Shown here in pieces: positions 8,817 to 19,310 of a stretch of DNA of 64,000 nucleotides. The stretch lies in NCBI RefSeq assembly GCF_025244665.1, contig NZ_CP104205.1, positions 1,361,001 to 1,425,000 of the forward strand, given 5' to 3'. A program made the position numbers and the translations under genes. The stretch comes from Maribacter litopenaei (lineage in GTDB: Bacteria > Bacteroidota > Bacteroidia > Flavobacteriales > Flavobacteriaceae). Each line of letters opens with the position of its first letter. The stretch's first letter is position 1. The notes below the pieces were generated by a model, which was given only the letters and a program-made list of their open reading frames with translations, did not search any database and was not told the DNA's origin.

Positions 8817-10628
8817 TTAAAAAAGACGTTCAAAAGAACGCCTTTTTCGAGAAGATACAAGATTTATTGTCTCGGCCAACCAGTTAAAATAAACTTCAAT
8901 ATTTGTATATCCATCACCATCATAATCTCCATTTGCACTTTCACTTAAGTTTCCAAAATAACTTTTTTCCCATTCATCTGACATCCCATCATTATCAGTG
9001 TCAAAATTAGTAGGACGCGTTGTACTAACTTTTTTGGGAATAATTAATGAGTCAAAACCACCGTAATTATTAAAGTAGTCAGATATAGCCTTTTCATCGT
9101 AAGAATCTTGGTGTATACTATTTCCTGGACCTTTGTCCCTAAAAACTCTGTTTTGAATTCCTGATTGTGTAGTTTCCCATTCTGTAATCAAGCTGTTAGT
9201 AATTACCCTGTTATTCGAATTGTATTTTATAGCGTCTGCGTTATAAATATTATTGTCATGTGGATTTAATTGAATATTACTTTTAAAATAGAATGAACCG
9301 TCCGTTATTGATGCAGTTGGATTATTGATTTCATTTGGTTTCCAAGAGATTGCATAATTTCTAGGTTTATTGTTAATGAAGGATTTGTATATATTTCCAA
9401 TAACATCGGCATTATTACCCCAAACAACATTCATTCCTTCTTCATAACCATATATGATATTATTTATATACTCAGAGGTTTCCCCATTCATACCGTACCC
9501 GACCAATATATTTCTGTCACTAGTATGTGAAAGATAATTTCCTATGAAAGAAATATTATAATTTTTTTTACCAAAAAGAACATTTCTAAAATTATCGTTA
9601 TTAGTAATCATACAGTTTTGAACTGAGCTATTAGTCAAGCCTTGTAAAGCAAAGTTTTCATCAGAGCCATTCGAAATAGATACATGATCAATAATAACAT
9701 TTTTCAGATTGTATTTGTTAGTGTTGTACCAAGGATTTACAACCTGAAGAGCGTCCATAGCACTCACATTATTATCATCAACACGAAAAGTCAAATACCT
9801 TAATATTACATTGCTCGCTTGAATGTCCAATAAGGCACCATAACCAGAAGAATACTGACCACTTGTTCTGATTGTAATACCGGGATATGGAGCCGTTTCA
9901 CCAGCAATTGTTACATTTTCTCTTAAGATATTCGTGGATGGATCAGCATTGCTATTGCCAACTCCTAATTTAATCATCTTGTCCACCTTAATTTCTCCTC
10001 CAACGTCAAATACAATAATTCTTGGTCCATTTGTTTCTATTGCATCTCTAAAACTTCCGGGCCCACTATCATTTAAGTTGGTCACATGAATAACAGTACC
10101 TCCTCGGCCTCCAGTGGTATATTTTCCAAAACCTTCGGCACCAGGAAAGGCCAATAACTCGCCCATATCTACAGGAGAAATGGTTACGGTAGCTTCCTGT
10201 CGAGAGACCTCTTCGTCGGGGGTTGTAACCTCCGTAGTATAGGTAAATGTATCCTCAAGGGGCGTTTCCGAAGTTTCTGTGTTGGTTGAAGTTTCCTCCG
10301 TTGGAGGTGTTATAGTTTGTGGGGTATAGGTAAGTGTATTATCATCATTGATAACCACCTCGCCATTTTGGGGTGTTGAGGTCCCCACTATAGTAACTTG
10401 GACATCACTATTAAAGTTATCATTGTTTAATACATCCATAATGATGCTGGACTGACCGTTTCCAATAAAAAATTGATCATCGACCAACAGTGCAATACTT
10501 TCTAAGTCACCATTTTTGGCAATCACATAATCCGATAACAAGTCGGCATCTTTGGAGCAGGCTGTGACAAATAAAATCAATGATAATAGCAAGCTCATCT
10601 TTTTTAGGGTGGGGTTCAAGGAATTCAT
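8817..10628 (-). CDS. Pectate-lyase-like beta-helix lipoprotein
   Basis: A 603-residue exported lipoprotein. Residues 1-24 form a signal peptide with a lipobox ending LFVTAC-S. Residues 50-150 resemble an Ig/cadherin-like repeat (VLNNDNF, GEVVINDDNTLTYTP) with a Thr/Glu-rich linker. From about residue 158 the sequence FPGAEGFGKYTTGGRGG and VTNLNDSGPGSFRDAI is the standard opening of pectate-lyase superfamily proteins, followed by right-handed beta-helix repeats (NVIIDHVSISNGSDENF, NISFIGNYLSHTSDRN). The C terminus has DTDNDGMSDEWE and NGDYDGDGYTNIEVY, a calcium-binding or dockerin-like tail common in these lyases. In a uronate-rich glycan locus it could trim or release the polymer. Activity is inferred; the catalytic residues were not verified. 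Confidence 0.8.
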   Translation of the reverse strand: MNSLNPTLKKMSLLLSLILFVTACSKDADLLSDYVIAKNGDLESIALLVDDQFFIGNGQSSIIMDVLNNDNFNSDVQVTIVGTSTPQNGEVVINDDNTLTYTPQTITPPTEETSTNTETSETPLEDTFTYTTEVTTPDEEVSRQEATVTISPVDMGELLAFPGAEGFGKYTTGGRGGTVIHVTNLNDSGPGSFRDAIETNGPRIIVFDVGGEIKVDKMIKLGVGNSNADPSTNILRENVTIAGETAPYPGITIRTSGQYSSGYGALLDIQASNVILRYLTFRVDDNNVSAMDALQVVNPWYNTNKYNLKNVIIDHVSISNGSDENFALQGLTNSSVQNCMITNNDNFRNVLFGKKNYNISFIGNYLSHTSDRNILVGYGMNGETSEYINNIIYGYEEGMNVVWGNNADVIGNIYKSFINNKPRNYAISWKPNEINNPTASITDGSFYFKSNIQLNPHDNNIYNADAIKYNSNNRVITNSLITEWETTQSGIQNRVFRDKGPGNSIHQDSYDEKAISDYFNNYGGFDSLIIPKKVSTTRPTNFDTDNDGMSDEWEKSYFGNLSESANGDYDGDGYTNIEVYFNWLAETINLVSSRKRRSFERLF

Positions 10629-11105
10629 AAGTAGGTTAACAAAAGGGATTTTTAAGGTTTTACTATTTGGGACACAATTATAACGTTTAATTTTATCGAA
10701 TCGTTTAAAAGCACTTTTTTTTCGACGAACTGCACTTTTTGTTTATTTCAATTAAAATTAAAATCTTTTGAGTTAAAAATTGAGGTCCATTTTTAAACTC
10801 AAGTAGGTACGCAAATCAACGACGTTTTAGATCTCTTTGTCGATGCCTTTAACATTTTATTTTCAATTTATTCGATGAATTGCACACTTTTGTTCCCAAA
10901 CCGTGTTTAAAAGCTAAAAAAAGTTCTATTTAAGACATCAATATTAAAAGAATACCGAAACAATATCTTTATGATTTAAACGATTTAATAAATTTAATAG
11001 GATTGCAAGTGGATTTTTAAAATAACACCTGAGTTCATAAATAATATGATAATCAATTTTTAAAAATTAATTTAACTACTGACTTTTATCATTTGAAAAA
11101 CTGTA
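10629..11105. promoter_or_regulatory. Divergent intergenic region with repeated TTCGAYGAAYTGCAC element
   Basis: A 477-base region between the leftward lyase gene and the rightward acyltransferase gene. Two related elements, TTCGACGAACTGCAC at 10721-10735 and TTCGATGAATTGCAC at 10871-10885, stand 150 bases apart in the same orientation, each followed by a T-rich stretch ending TTTTGTT. A third relative occurs at 48823-48837. A weak TATCTTTA box lies at 10964-10971. No open frame of note is present. The repeats look like regulator binding sites, but no regulator is known for them. Confidence 0.4.
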
Positions 11106-11711
11106 TTGATGAATTTTTTACATAATACCTATTCTATAATTTTAAGAAAATTAAAGATAAATCTGTTTTTGTTCAAGTTGCGAAGGAAAAAAATTAAACT
11201 TGGAGAAAATGTGATTTTTAAAGGAATTCCCCATATTCAAATACATGATAATGCAGAACTTAGCATTGCTGACAATGCCGTTATAAACTCCGAAAATAAA
11301 GGGTATCATTTAAGCATGTTCGGCCCTTGTAAGCTTATGTTAGACAGACCGACTTCTAAAATTCATATAGGATCGAACTCTAGAATTCATGGAAGCTGTA
11401 TTCACGCTAAAAAGAGTATTGTTATTGGTGATAATTGCCTTGTTGCTGCCAATTGCCAAATTATGGACTCCAATGGCCATGATGCTTCCTTTCCAAATGT
11501 TCATGAAAGAATACATACCAGCGGAAAAGCAGCCGATATCGTTATTGAGGATAATGTATGGTTAGGAACAGGTGTCGTTGTTTTGCCAGGCGTGACCATT
11601 GGATACGGTAGTATTATATCGGCCAATAGTGTAGTGCACAAAAATATCCCCGCCATGACGGTCGCTGGCGGGAATCCAATACAAATTATAAAAAGCTATG
11701 CTGAAAAATGA
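11106..11711 (+). CDS. Left-handed beta-helix (hexapeptide repeat) acyltransferase
   Basis: Intact 201-residue protein with hexapeptide repeats (VIGDNCLVAANCQI, VIEDNVWLGTGVVVLPGVTIGYGSIISANSVV) forming a LbH coil, and the DSNGHD segment that supplies the catalytic histidine in maltose/galactoside acetyltransferase-type enzymes. The ending AGGNPIQII is also typical. It probably O- or N-acetylates a sugar of the exopolysaccharide using acetyl-CoA. It is convergent with tviB. A role with the downstream PglF/aminotransferase pair is possible but it lacks the PglD N-terminal domain. Confidence 0.85.
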   Translation: MMNFLHNTYSIILRKLKINLFLFKLRRKKIKLGENVIFKGIPHIQIHDNAELSIADNAVINSENKGYHLSMFGPCKLMLDRPTSKIHIGSNSRIHGSCIHAKKSIVIGDNCLVAANCQIMDSNGHDASFPNVHERIHTSGKAADIVIEDNVWLGTGVVVLPGVTIGYGSIISANSVVHKNIPAMTVAGGNPIQIIKSYAEK

Positions 11712-11731
11712 TTGCCACTTAAGATAGCCAT

Positions 11732-13012
11732 CTAGAGTCTTCCGTCAACTTTTTGAGGCAGCACCCCCTTAACGTCATATATAACTCCATTCTTTTTTAT
11801 CACATTACTAAAATCCAAATCCAAAAATGCCTTGTGCGCTACTGTCAACACCACAGCGTCAAATTTCTGCTGAGGCATGGTATTAGTAATATTCATTCCA
11901 TATTCATGGATCACTTCCTGTGGTGATGCCCAAGGGTCAAAAACGGTGACATCCGTGCCATAACTTTTCAAGTTGTTGATGACGTCTACTGCTTTGGTAT
12001 TTCGTACATCCGGGCAGTTCTCCTTAAAGGTGATGCCCAACACCAAAATCTTGCTTTCCTTGATACGGATGTCCTTTTGCACCATTAATTTTATAATTTC
12101 GGAAGCCACATATTTTCCCATGGTGTCGTTCATGCGGCGACCGGCCAAAATGATTTCCGGATGGTAGCCATATTCCTGGGCTTTTTGGGCCAAATAATAG
12201 GGGTCGACCCCAATACAATGCCCTCCCACCAAACCGGGTTTGAAAGGTAGAAAGTTCCATTTGGTGCCTGCGGCTTCCAATACCTGATGAGTGTCAATGC
12301 CCATGAGGTTAAAAATTTTGGCCAATTCGTTGACAAAGGCAATGTTGATGTCCCTTTGGGAATTTTCTATTACTTTGGCCGCTTCCGCTACTTTAATTGT
12401 GGGTGCCAAGTGGGTACCCGCTGTAATTACCGATGCATAGAGGGCATCCACCTTATTGCCCACCTCCGGAGTGGATCCTGAGGTTACCTTTAGGATTTTT
12501 TCTACGGTGTGTTCTTTATCACCCGGGTTGATACGCTCCGGGGAATAACCCGCAAAGAAATCCGTATTGAATACCAAGCCGCTTTCTTTTTCCAAAACGG
12601 GAATACACTCATCCTCCGTGACGCCCGGATAAACGGTAGACTCATAAATCACTGTGTCTCCTTTTTTTAAGACCTTCCCTACGGTTTCACTTGCTTTGTA
12701 CAAAGGTGTGAGTATGGGCCTATTGGTACTGTCGACAGGCGTAGGTACGGTCACAATATAATAATTGCAATCCGCGATATCCTCTAATTTGTTGGAACAA
12801 TAGAGACCGGTTTCCATTTTCGATTCGGAAACCAATACTTTTTGAAGAATATCGTCTTCCACCTCCAAGGTACTGTCATGCCCTCCCATTAGTTCTTTAA
12901 TACGGGCTGCATTGATGTCGAACCCTATGACAGGGTATTTGGTAGCAAATAATCGGGCCAGGGGCAGCCCCACATAGCCCAATCCTATAATGGCAATTTT
13001 AGTGTTGTTCAT
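11732..13012 (-). CDS. tviB: UDP-N-acetyl-hexosamine 6-dehydrogenase (TviB/WbpO type)
   Basis: Intact 426-residue nucleotide-sugar dehydrogenase that oxidises UDP-HexNAc to the uronic acid with two NAD+. The N-terminal Rossmann motif is IAIIGLGYVGLPLA. Motifs VTVPTPVD, ESTVYPG and YSPERINPGD follow, and the catalytic cysteine is in GGHCIGVDPYYL near residue 262. The C-terminal domain has VLGITFKENCPDVRNTK. The TviB/WbpO (VipA) subgroup is indicated by the SPERINPGDKEH stretch and by the neighbouring TviC-like epimerase. It should give UDP-GlcNAcA or UDP-GalNAcA for the polymer. Upstream of the start is an unusual array of 7-base repeats. Confidence 0.88.
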   Translation of the reverse strand: MNNTKIAIIGLGYVGLPLARLFATKYPVIGFDINAARIKELMGGHDSTLEVEDDILQKVLVSESKMETGLYCSNKLEDIADCNYYIVTVPTPVDSTNRPILTPLYKASETVGKVLKKGDTVIYESTVYPGVTEDECIPVLEKESGLVFNTDFFAGYSPERINPGDKEHTVEKILKVTSGSTPEVGNKVDALYASVITAGTHLAPTIKVAEAAKVIENSQRDINIAFVNELAKIFNLMGIDTHQVLEAAGTKWNFLPFKPGLVGGHCIGVDPYYLAQKAQEYGYHPEIILAGRRMNDTMGKYVASEIIKLMVQKDIRIKESKILVLGITFKENCPDVRNTKAVDVINNLKSYGTDVTVFDPWASPQEVIHEYGMNITNTMPQQKFDAVVLTVAHKAFLDLDFSNVIKKNGVIYDVKGVLPQKVDGRL

Positions 13013-13020
13013 GTTTTATT

Positions 13021-13106
13021 TTTTAGCTTTTAGCCATTGGCATTTGGCTCTTGGCTTCTTTTCTTTGTTTATAAATGCTATTGGCCGCTGGCTGTTGGCC
13101 TTTAGC
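13021..13106. repeat. Degenerate 7-bp tandem repeat array
   Basis: Units of the form NNTTGGC or TTTTAGC follow each other in perfect 7-base phase: TTTTAGC twice (13021-13034), then CATTGGC, ATTTGGC, TCTTGGC to 13055, a 23-base interruption, then TATTGGC, CGCTGGC, TGTTGGC, CTTTAGC to 13106. The array ends only about 8 bases upstream of the tviB start codon, between tviB and tviC. No protein reading was found. It may be a slipped-strand repeat or a transcript-level element. Confidence 0.75.
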
Positions 13107-13184
13107 AATCCGTTTTTAGTTTTAACTATTGGTAATTTGTTGTCGGATGTTCGTAATTTATAAATTCTTCTAATTGCTAACAAT

Positions 13185-14177
13185 CTATTTTCGCAAATTC
13201 TCCCAGTACCAAGCTACGGCTTCTTTGAGTCCTGTCTTGATATCGTATTCGGGGCATATCCCAATAAATTTTTTGCTTTATCGATGGAGGCCGGAGAGTG
13301 GGGGACATCGCCTTTACGTTCCGGGCCATAAATTGTATCCACATTTTTTATTTCGGCATCATATTCACCTAGATATTCCTTTAAAAGGGTGACTAGCTCC
13401 TTCAAATCCGTACGTTCCCCATAGGCGACGTTGTATACAGTATTTATCGCTTCAGGATTAGATTCAATCATAGCGAGAATATTCATCTGTACCACATTGT
13501 CTATAAACGTAAAATCTCTCGGAAAAAGATCCATCTCCATTGATTACAGGAGATTCATGCTGCATCAACTGCAGCACAAATTTTGGTATAACCGCAGCAT
13601 AAGCCCCATTGAAATCCTGTCTGCGTCCAAATACATTAAAATAGCGAAGTCCAACGGTTTCCATGCCATAGGTTTTGGCAAAAACATCCGCATAGAGTTC
13701 ATTTACATATTTTGTAATGGCATAAGGCGACAACGGTTTTCCGATACTATCCTCTACTTTGGGCATGTTGGTGGAATCCCCGTACGTGGAAGAACTGGCC
13801 GCATAGACGAAACGCTTCACCTGTTGATCTCGTGCCGCGACCAACATATTCAAAAACCCGGAGACGTTGACCTCGTTACTGGTGATGGGATCGTTAATAG
13901 ATCTTGGAACAGAGCCCAGGGCTGCTTGGTGCAAGACGTAGTCCATATCCTTACAAGCTGTCCGGCAGATATCCAAATCACGAATATCTCCCTCAAGTAG
14001 GCTGAAATTTGAATCATCTAAAAAAGGCTCAATATTCTCCCTTTTCCCCGTGGAGAAGTTGTCCAAACAACGCACAATATTTCCGTTATTTAGAAGTGTT
14101 TCACAAAGGTTGGACCCAATAAATCCTGCCCCTCCAGTTACCAAAATTTTGAATTGTGATTTTATATTAAAAGACAT
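13185..14177 (-). CDS. tviC: UDP-HexNAc 4-epimerase (TviC/WbpP type), two frameshifts
   Basis: Extended SDR epimerase interconverting UDP-GlcNAc(A) and UDP-GalNAc(A). It has [16 protein letters not shown] for NAD binding, [17 protein letters not shown], the Y-x3-K pair in [36 protein letters not shown] and [18 protein letters not shown]. Breaks lie at 13517-13522 (TCTCGG) and 13248-13252 (TTCGG). Restoring TCTGG gives a ~330-residue protein ending [19 protein letters not shown]..., with the stop at 13185-13187. Normal family length and its place beside tviB support the Vi-antigen-like HexNAcA pathway. I regard the shifts as sequence errors. Confidence 0.85.
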
Positions 14178-14256
14178 TATTATTTATCTGAAGTTTTAGA
14201 ATTGTGTTTTTGACATTAAGACTTAACAATATAAAGTAAATTTAACTGGGGTCTTT

Positions 14257-15188
14257 TTATAAATTCTGCATTCTAATTTGAATTTCTCTTGTGAAAGCCT
14301 CCGCACCCTTTGATGATAAGTGGGTATTGTCTTTCCAATTTTCCAAGGACTTTTCTTTTTCAAAGAAATCACTTAAGTTCCAGTATGTAATATTTTTCTC
14401 CTTGAGTATGCGAATTAGGGCTAAGTCGTCTTCCTTACAATCATCCCTATAAATAGGGGATGTGTAGAAAATTAGCACTTTGTTATTTGTTTCACAAAAA
14501 GTTTTTATTTCGTCTATATAACTTGAATATATTGAATTTATCGAAAGAATGCTATCACAATTTCTTGTCGTCCATCTATCCAGTAGCTGGTTGAATTTTT
14601 TCCTCTGATTATCAGACACTACTAATGGGTCATAACCCGAGTATTTTTTAAAATCGTACTGTGGTTTTACAAAGTTCTTGAGTATTCCAAGTAGGCGACC
14701 GTTATAGGTTTGGCTCCAAAAAATTTTATGTAGAATATTATTTTGCCCCAATAAATCTAATTCATTCCTAATAACTTCATTTTGATGATAAAATAAATTT
14801 AGACTTGCAACATCTTCACCTAAATAGTTTTGATTAAAGGCATTATAAGGTGAAATATGAACCAAAAAAGTTTGTTTTAAATTTTTGGGAGTTGTTTTGA
14901 TTAAAGCCGAAGTATGGGCAATTTTGGTCCCATCCACTCCAATATTGAAGGAGTTATCAGCTATTTTTTTGGGATTAATGTGATGATTTGCTCGAATTCC
15001 CAAAAACTATAAAATCAAGTTGATTCCTTTTGTAATAAAAATTGATTAATTTTTCCACCACTTTGACCTGTATAAACTTTTTGACTGATTTTGTTAATTC
15101 CAAAGTAGACTAGTTTGTCTAATAAAAAAAGAAAAACCACAGATACTAAAAACAATTTTATCAAATAAGTCAATGATGATTTATTCAT
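14257..15188 (-). CDS. DltD/AlgJ-like (SGNH) protein, partner of the MBOAT, frameshifted near N terminus
   Basis: About 310 residues. A start at 15186-15188 gives MNKSSLTYLIKLFLVSVVF, one membrane anchor. After two frame breaks (about 15011-15021 and 14990-14996) the conserved block reads DFIVFGNSRANHHINPKKI, the serine block of SGNH/DltD-type proteins. The C-terminal catalytic block is WNLSDFFEKEKS...WKDNTHLSSKGAEAF, with the Asp-x-x-His pair in DNTHLS. The stop of the MBOAT gene is 5 bases upstream. Together they would move acetyl groups across the membrane and place them on the exported glycan. The N-terminal repair is less certain than elsewhere because both breaks seem to be two-base changes. 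Confidence 0.68.
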
Positions 15189-15192
15189 GGCC

Positions 15193-16610
15193 TTAAAATT
15201 GAAAATAAATAAAGTTACTGGAAGTAGAGTAGAAGAGGTTTATTAAAATTACAGTGATGCCACAAAAAATCACAAGCTTCCAAATGCTGTAATTTTCGCC
15301 TAAATTTTCCAAATGTGTATTGGTTTTGTAAAGAAAGGTATCAAACGCGATTCCCAAAAATAGTACTACAAGGGAATTGGTCATGACGTTTATATCTCCA
15401 ACAAAGGGCAAAGATGGCACAAAAAAGATAATCTTATTTAACGCAATTAGTGCAGAATCAAAGGTTTGTGCCCTGAAAAATATCCACGCCAAAATGACGA
15501 TGCCAAAGGTGACAGGTCTTCCTAAAAATTTCAGTTTTTGTAAGAAACTAAATTCGGATTGGATTTTAAGAACTTTTCAATACCAAGCACGAGTCCATGT
15601 ATACCTCCCCAAATGATAAAGTTCCAGGAGCTGCCATGCCACAGACCTCCCAGTAACATAGTCAGCATTAAGTTTCGATAGGTAATTTTTATACCTTTTC
15701 TATTACCCCCTAATGAAATATATAAATAGTCCCTTAACCAATAGGATAAGGACATATGCCATTTACGCCAAAATTCTGTCAGGGATTTGGAGAAATAAGG
15801 TAAATTAAAGTTTTGATGAAATTTAAAACCCATTAATTTGGCAGTACCGATGGCAATATCCGAATAGCCTGAAAAATCAAAATAAATTTGAAACGCATAG
15901 AAAATGGTAGCTAAAAGTATGGTACTTGAGTTATATAGGCTCGTATCCGAATAAATCGTATCCACATAGATTGCCAATGTATCGGCAATAACTATTTTTC
16001 TGAACAAACCAATAAGTATTTGAACAATACCTTCATTGAACCATTCTTTTTTAAAAAATCTTTTTTTCTCAATTTGAGGTAATAGATTTGATGCTCTCTC
16101 TATGGGTCCTGCCACTAATTGTGGAAAAAAAGCGATATATGTAAAAAAGGACAATATGTTATTCGTGGGTTTAAAGTCTCTCCGATAAATATCAATCGTA
16201 TAACTCAAGGTTTGAAATGTGTAAAAACTAATCCCTACGGGAAGAATAATATCCAAGGTTAAATCATTTGGTTGCCAGCCAAAAATACCAACCGCTTGCA
16301 CAAAGGAATCAACAAAGAAGTTGTAGTATTTAAATATGGAAAGAAAACCTAAATTGGCAACAAGGCTTATGATTAGCCATAATTTTCGTTGTCTCTCGGT
16401 TTCAGCATTATAAATTTTGAGTCCTGCAGTATAGTCTATAATTGAACTAATAATAATCAACGATAGAAAACGCCAATCCCACCAGGCATAAAATATATAA
16501 CTTGCAACCAATAATAGAATATTTTGGAATCTAAGATTGTTGTTGAGCACCCAATACAAAACAAAAACTGTTGGGAAAAAAATGAGGAAATCTATCGAAT
16601 TAAATAGCAT
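15193..16610 (-). CDS. MBOAT O-acyltransferase (AlgI type), one frameshift
   Basis: Polytopic membrane-bound O-acyltransferase of about 472 residues. It starts MLFNSIDFLIFFPTVFVLYW and has the AlgI-type blocks ILPVGISFYTFQTLSYTIDIYR, FPQLVAGPIERA, YFDFSGYSDIAIG, PYFSKSLTEFWRKWHMSLS, YIYISLGGNR-like LYISLGGNRKG, and GGLWHGSSWNFIIWGG with the invariant membrane histidine. The frame breaks at 15553-15557 (TTCGG). Restoring TCTGG continues the protein through KSNPEFSFLQKLKFLGRPVTFG and AWIFFRAQTF. With the DltD/AlgJ-like gene it forms a glycan O-acetylation pair, implying the polymer is acetylated. Confidence 0.85.
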
Positions 16611-16656
16611 TTTAAAGTATGGAGATTAACGTAAATCGGATATTAGAAATACCATA

Positions 16657-17688
16657 TTAGCCTTTATAACCGTAAAAACTTTTATACCAATTTACAAAAC
16701 GTTGTACCCCTAATTTTATTGGTGTATTGGGCCGATAATCGTAATCTATAATTAAATCACCAACGTTCGCCCAGGTTTTTTCCACATCGCCTGGTTGCAT
16801 TGGAAGCATTTCTTTTTGAGCTACCTTACCCAAACTTTCCTCAATGGCCGTTATAAAATCCATCAGTTTTACGGACTTGCTATTTCCTATGTTATAGACG
16901 CTGTACAGTTTTTCTGAAGATACATTTTGTTCCAAAGGTGTCTCTAGGATTCGTACGACTCCTTCCGTAATATCATCTATATAGGTAAAGTCCCTCTCCA
17001 GGTTGCCATTGTTGAAGACCTTGATTGGTTTGTTATTCATAATGGCATCTGTAAACAAGAACATGGCCATATCCGGCCTGCCCCAAGGGCCATAGACCGT
17101 GAAAAATCGAAGCCCGGTGGATTTAAACCCGTATAAATGACTGTACGCATGCGCCATAAGCTCATTGCTCTTTTTTGTGGCAGCATATAAACTCACCGGA
17201 TGATCCACAGAATCCGTCGTTTCAAAGGGTATTTTTTCATTCAGGCCATAGACACTAGAGCTACTGGCATAGACCAAATGTTTTATGTCATAATTTCTAC
17301 AGCACTCCGAATATTTAGAAAGCCTACCAAGTTACTATCCACATAGGCTTCTCGGATTTTCAAGGCTGTATCTAACCCCCGCTTGTGCGGCCGGATTGCA
17401 AACAGTATCAAAACTGTATTTTTTACATAGCTCAGGAAGATTTTCACGATCTTCCAAGGCCATGCGTATGAAGGAAAAACCGGTATGGCTAGTACTGGTT
17501 GTCTCTTTGTTCCACTGTTCGGCTTCTTTTTGGGCCACTCCCAATTGTTCCAAACGGGCAAATTTTAGACCAACATCATAGTAATCATTGATATTGTCCA
17601 AGCCTATAACCGTATGCCCCTTTGCCAACAAAGATTTAGATACAAAAAAGCCTATAAATCCAGCGGCACCTGTTACCAAAATCTTCAT
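16657..17688 (-). CDS. NAD-dependent epimerase, UDP-glucuronate 4-epimerase type, two frameshifts
   Basis: Extended SDR enzyme with [32 protein letters not shown] (typical of UDP-GlcA 4-epimerases), AAQAGVRYSLENPEAYVDSNL, ASSSSVYG, the YAATKK catalytic pair, GLRFFTVYGPWGRPDMA and ERDFTYIDDITEG. Breaks at 17350-17355 (TCTCGG) and 17307-17310 (CCGA) vanish if TCTGG/CCAGA is restored, giving about 343 residues. It would convert UDP-GlcA from the adjacent ugd product to UDP-GalA. The start ATG overlaps the ugd stop (ATGA), so translation is probably coupled. Confidence 0.85.
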
Positions 17689-19082
17689 GACTGCCCTATT
17701 TTGTAATAGTTGAACCCAATTTCCTCCATAATCCTGGTATCCAAAATTCGTCTGCCATCAAATACAAAGGCAGGCTTTAGCATTTGGTCATAAATGGCTT
17801 TCCAATCATAGGTTTTAAACTCGTCCCATTCCGTAACAATGGCAATGGCATGGGCATCTTTTGTAACTGCTATGGGGTCTGTGGTAACCTTCAATAGTTT
17901 TCTATTTTCTTCAGGAGCCCGCGTACCCAAGTAGTCCAAATCCGCATAAATCCTATCTTCACTCACTTTGGGGTCATACACCAAAATTTCCGCGCGTTCC
18001 TCCAATAACGCATCTGCTACCGCAATGGCCGGGGATTCACGGGTGTCATTGGTATCCTTTTTAAAGGCCCATCCATACAAAACGATTTTTTTGCCTGAGA
18101 CCGTATTGTAGAGGGTTGAAATAATAGTGTCCGCAAACCTTCTTTTTTGGTAGTCATTGGCAATCACCACCTGCTCCCAGTAATCGGCCACTTCGTTCAG
18201 TCCATAGGATCTTGCTATATACACCAGGTTTAGTATGTCCTTTTGAAAACAAGACCCTCCAAAACCTACGGAAGCATTTAGGAATTTTGGCCCTATTCTA
18301 CTATCGTAACCTATGGCCCTGGAAATTTCCTGTACATTGGCATCGGTCTTTTCGCATAAGGCTGAAATAGTATTGATAGAGGATACCCGTTGGGCCAAAA
18401 AAGCATTGGCTACCAATTTTGAAAGTTCGGAGGACCAAACGTTGGTCTGCAGAATACGCTCCTTGGGCAACCAATGTTCATATACCGCACTTAAAGCGTC
18501 CTTAGCCTTTTGTCCTGAAGGGGTATCGTTTCCTCCAATAAGCACCCGATCGGCATTTAAAAGGTCATCAATGGCCGTTCCTTCTGCCGTAAATTCGGAT
18601 TGGACAAAATCTCGAAATGGACAGAATTACCGGTATTGTCCAAAATATTCTGTATGGCCTGCGCGGTGCGCACGGGCAAGGTAGACTTTTCCACTACAAT
18701 TTTATCGTCCTTGGCTACCTTGGCAATGTTGCGGGCACACAATTCAATAAATTTTAAATCCGCTGCCTGTCCTTTACCCTTACCGTATGTTTTTGTAGGG
18801 GTATTTACGGATATAAAAATCATTTGGGCCTCGTCTATAGCCTTGTCCACCTCGGTAGAAAAAAAGAGGTTCTTTCCCCTACTTTCCCCTACAATTTCCT
18901 TTAGACCCGGTTCGTATATAGGAAGATTATCCGGATTATCCGTATTCCACTGGGCAATACGGTCTTCATTGATATCTACTACGGTTACCTGAATTTCTCG
19001 GACATTTGTTCGCAATGACCGACATGGTGGGGCCGCCCACATATCCTGCTCCTATACAGCAGATTTTTGTAATCTTTTTCAT
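17685..19082 (-). CDS. ugd: UDP-glucose 6-dehydrogenase, two frameshifts
   Basis: Makes UDP-glucuronate from UDP-glucose with two NAD+. The start at 19080-19082 gives [19 protein letters not shown]. Motifs are [67 protein letters not shown] with the catalytic cysteine, and [16 protein letters not shown]. This long eukaryote-like Ugd form (~465 residues) is common in Bacteroidota. Breaks lie at 18996-19001 (TCTCGG) and 18594-18598 (TTCGG), both removed by restoring TCTGG. It sits directly upstream of the UDP-GlcA epimerase gene. Confidence 0.88.
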
Positions 19083-19279
19083 TTCCTGATTTAGGGATTA
19101 AAAGACAAAGATGAAAAATAAAACAGGTTTTAAAAAGTGTATAGGTATGAAAAAGACCAAATATCCTTTCACCCCGATAAATGGAATCCGTAAAGTCCAT
19201 TAACCGATAAATCTTGGACCTTAGACGAATTATGTCCTTAATAATGTTGATTGAGCACAGTATTGATTAATTTTGAAGC

Positions 19280-19287
19280 TATATTTG
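19280..19287 (+). promoter_or_regulatory. Candidate -7 box (TATATTTG)
   Basis: The box fits TAnnTTTG and stands 23 bases before the proposed TTG start of the aminotransferase gene at 19311. Transcription would begin near 19292, which excludes a translation start further upstream. A clean TTTG at the -33 distance is not seen. Confidence 0.4.
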
Positions 19288-19310
19288 CAACCCTAAATTG
19301 TTACAACCGT

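Noticed and set aside
13021-13106. CRISPR-like array
   Set aside because: Units are 7 bases with no spacers and no cas genes are nearby.
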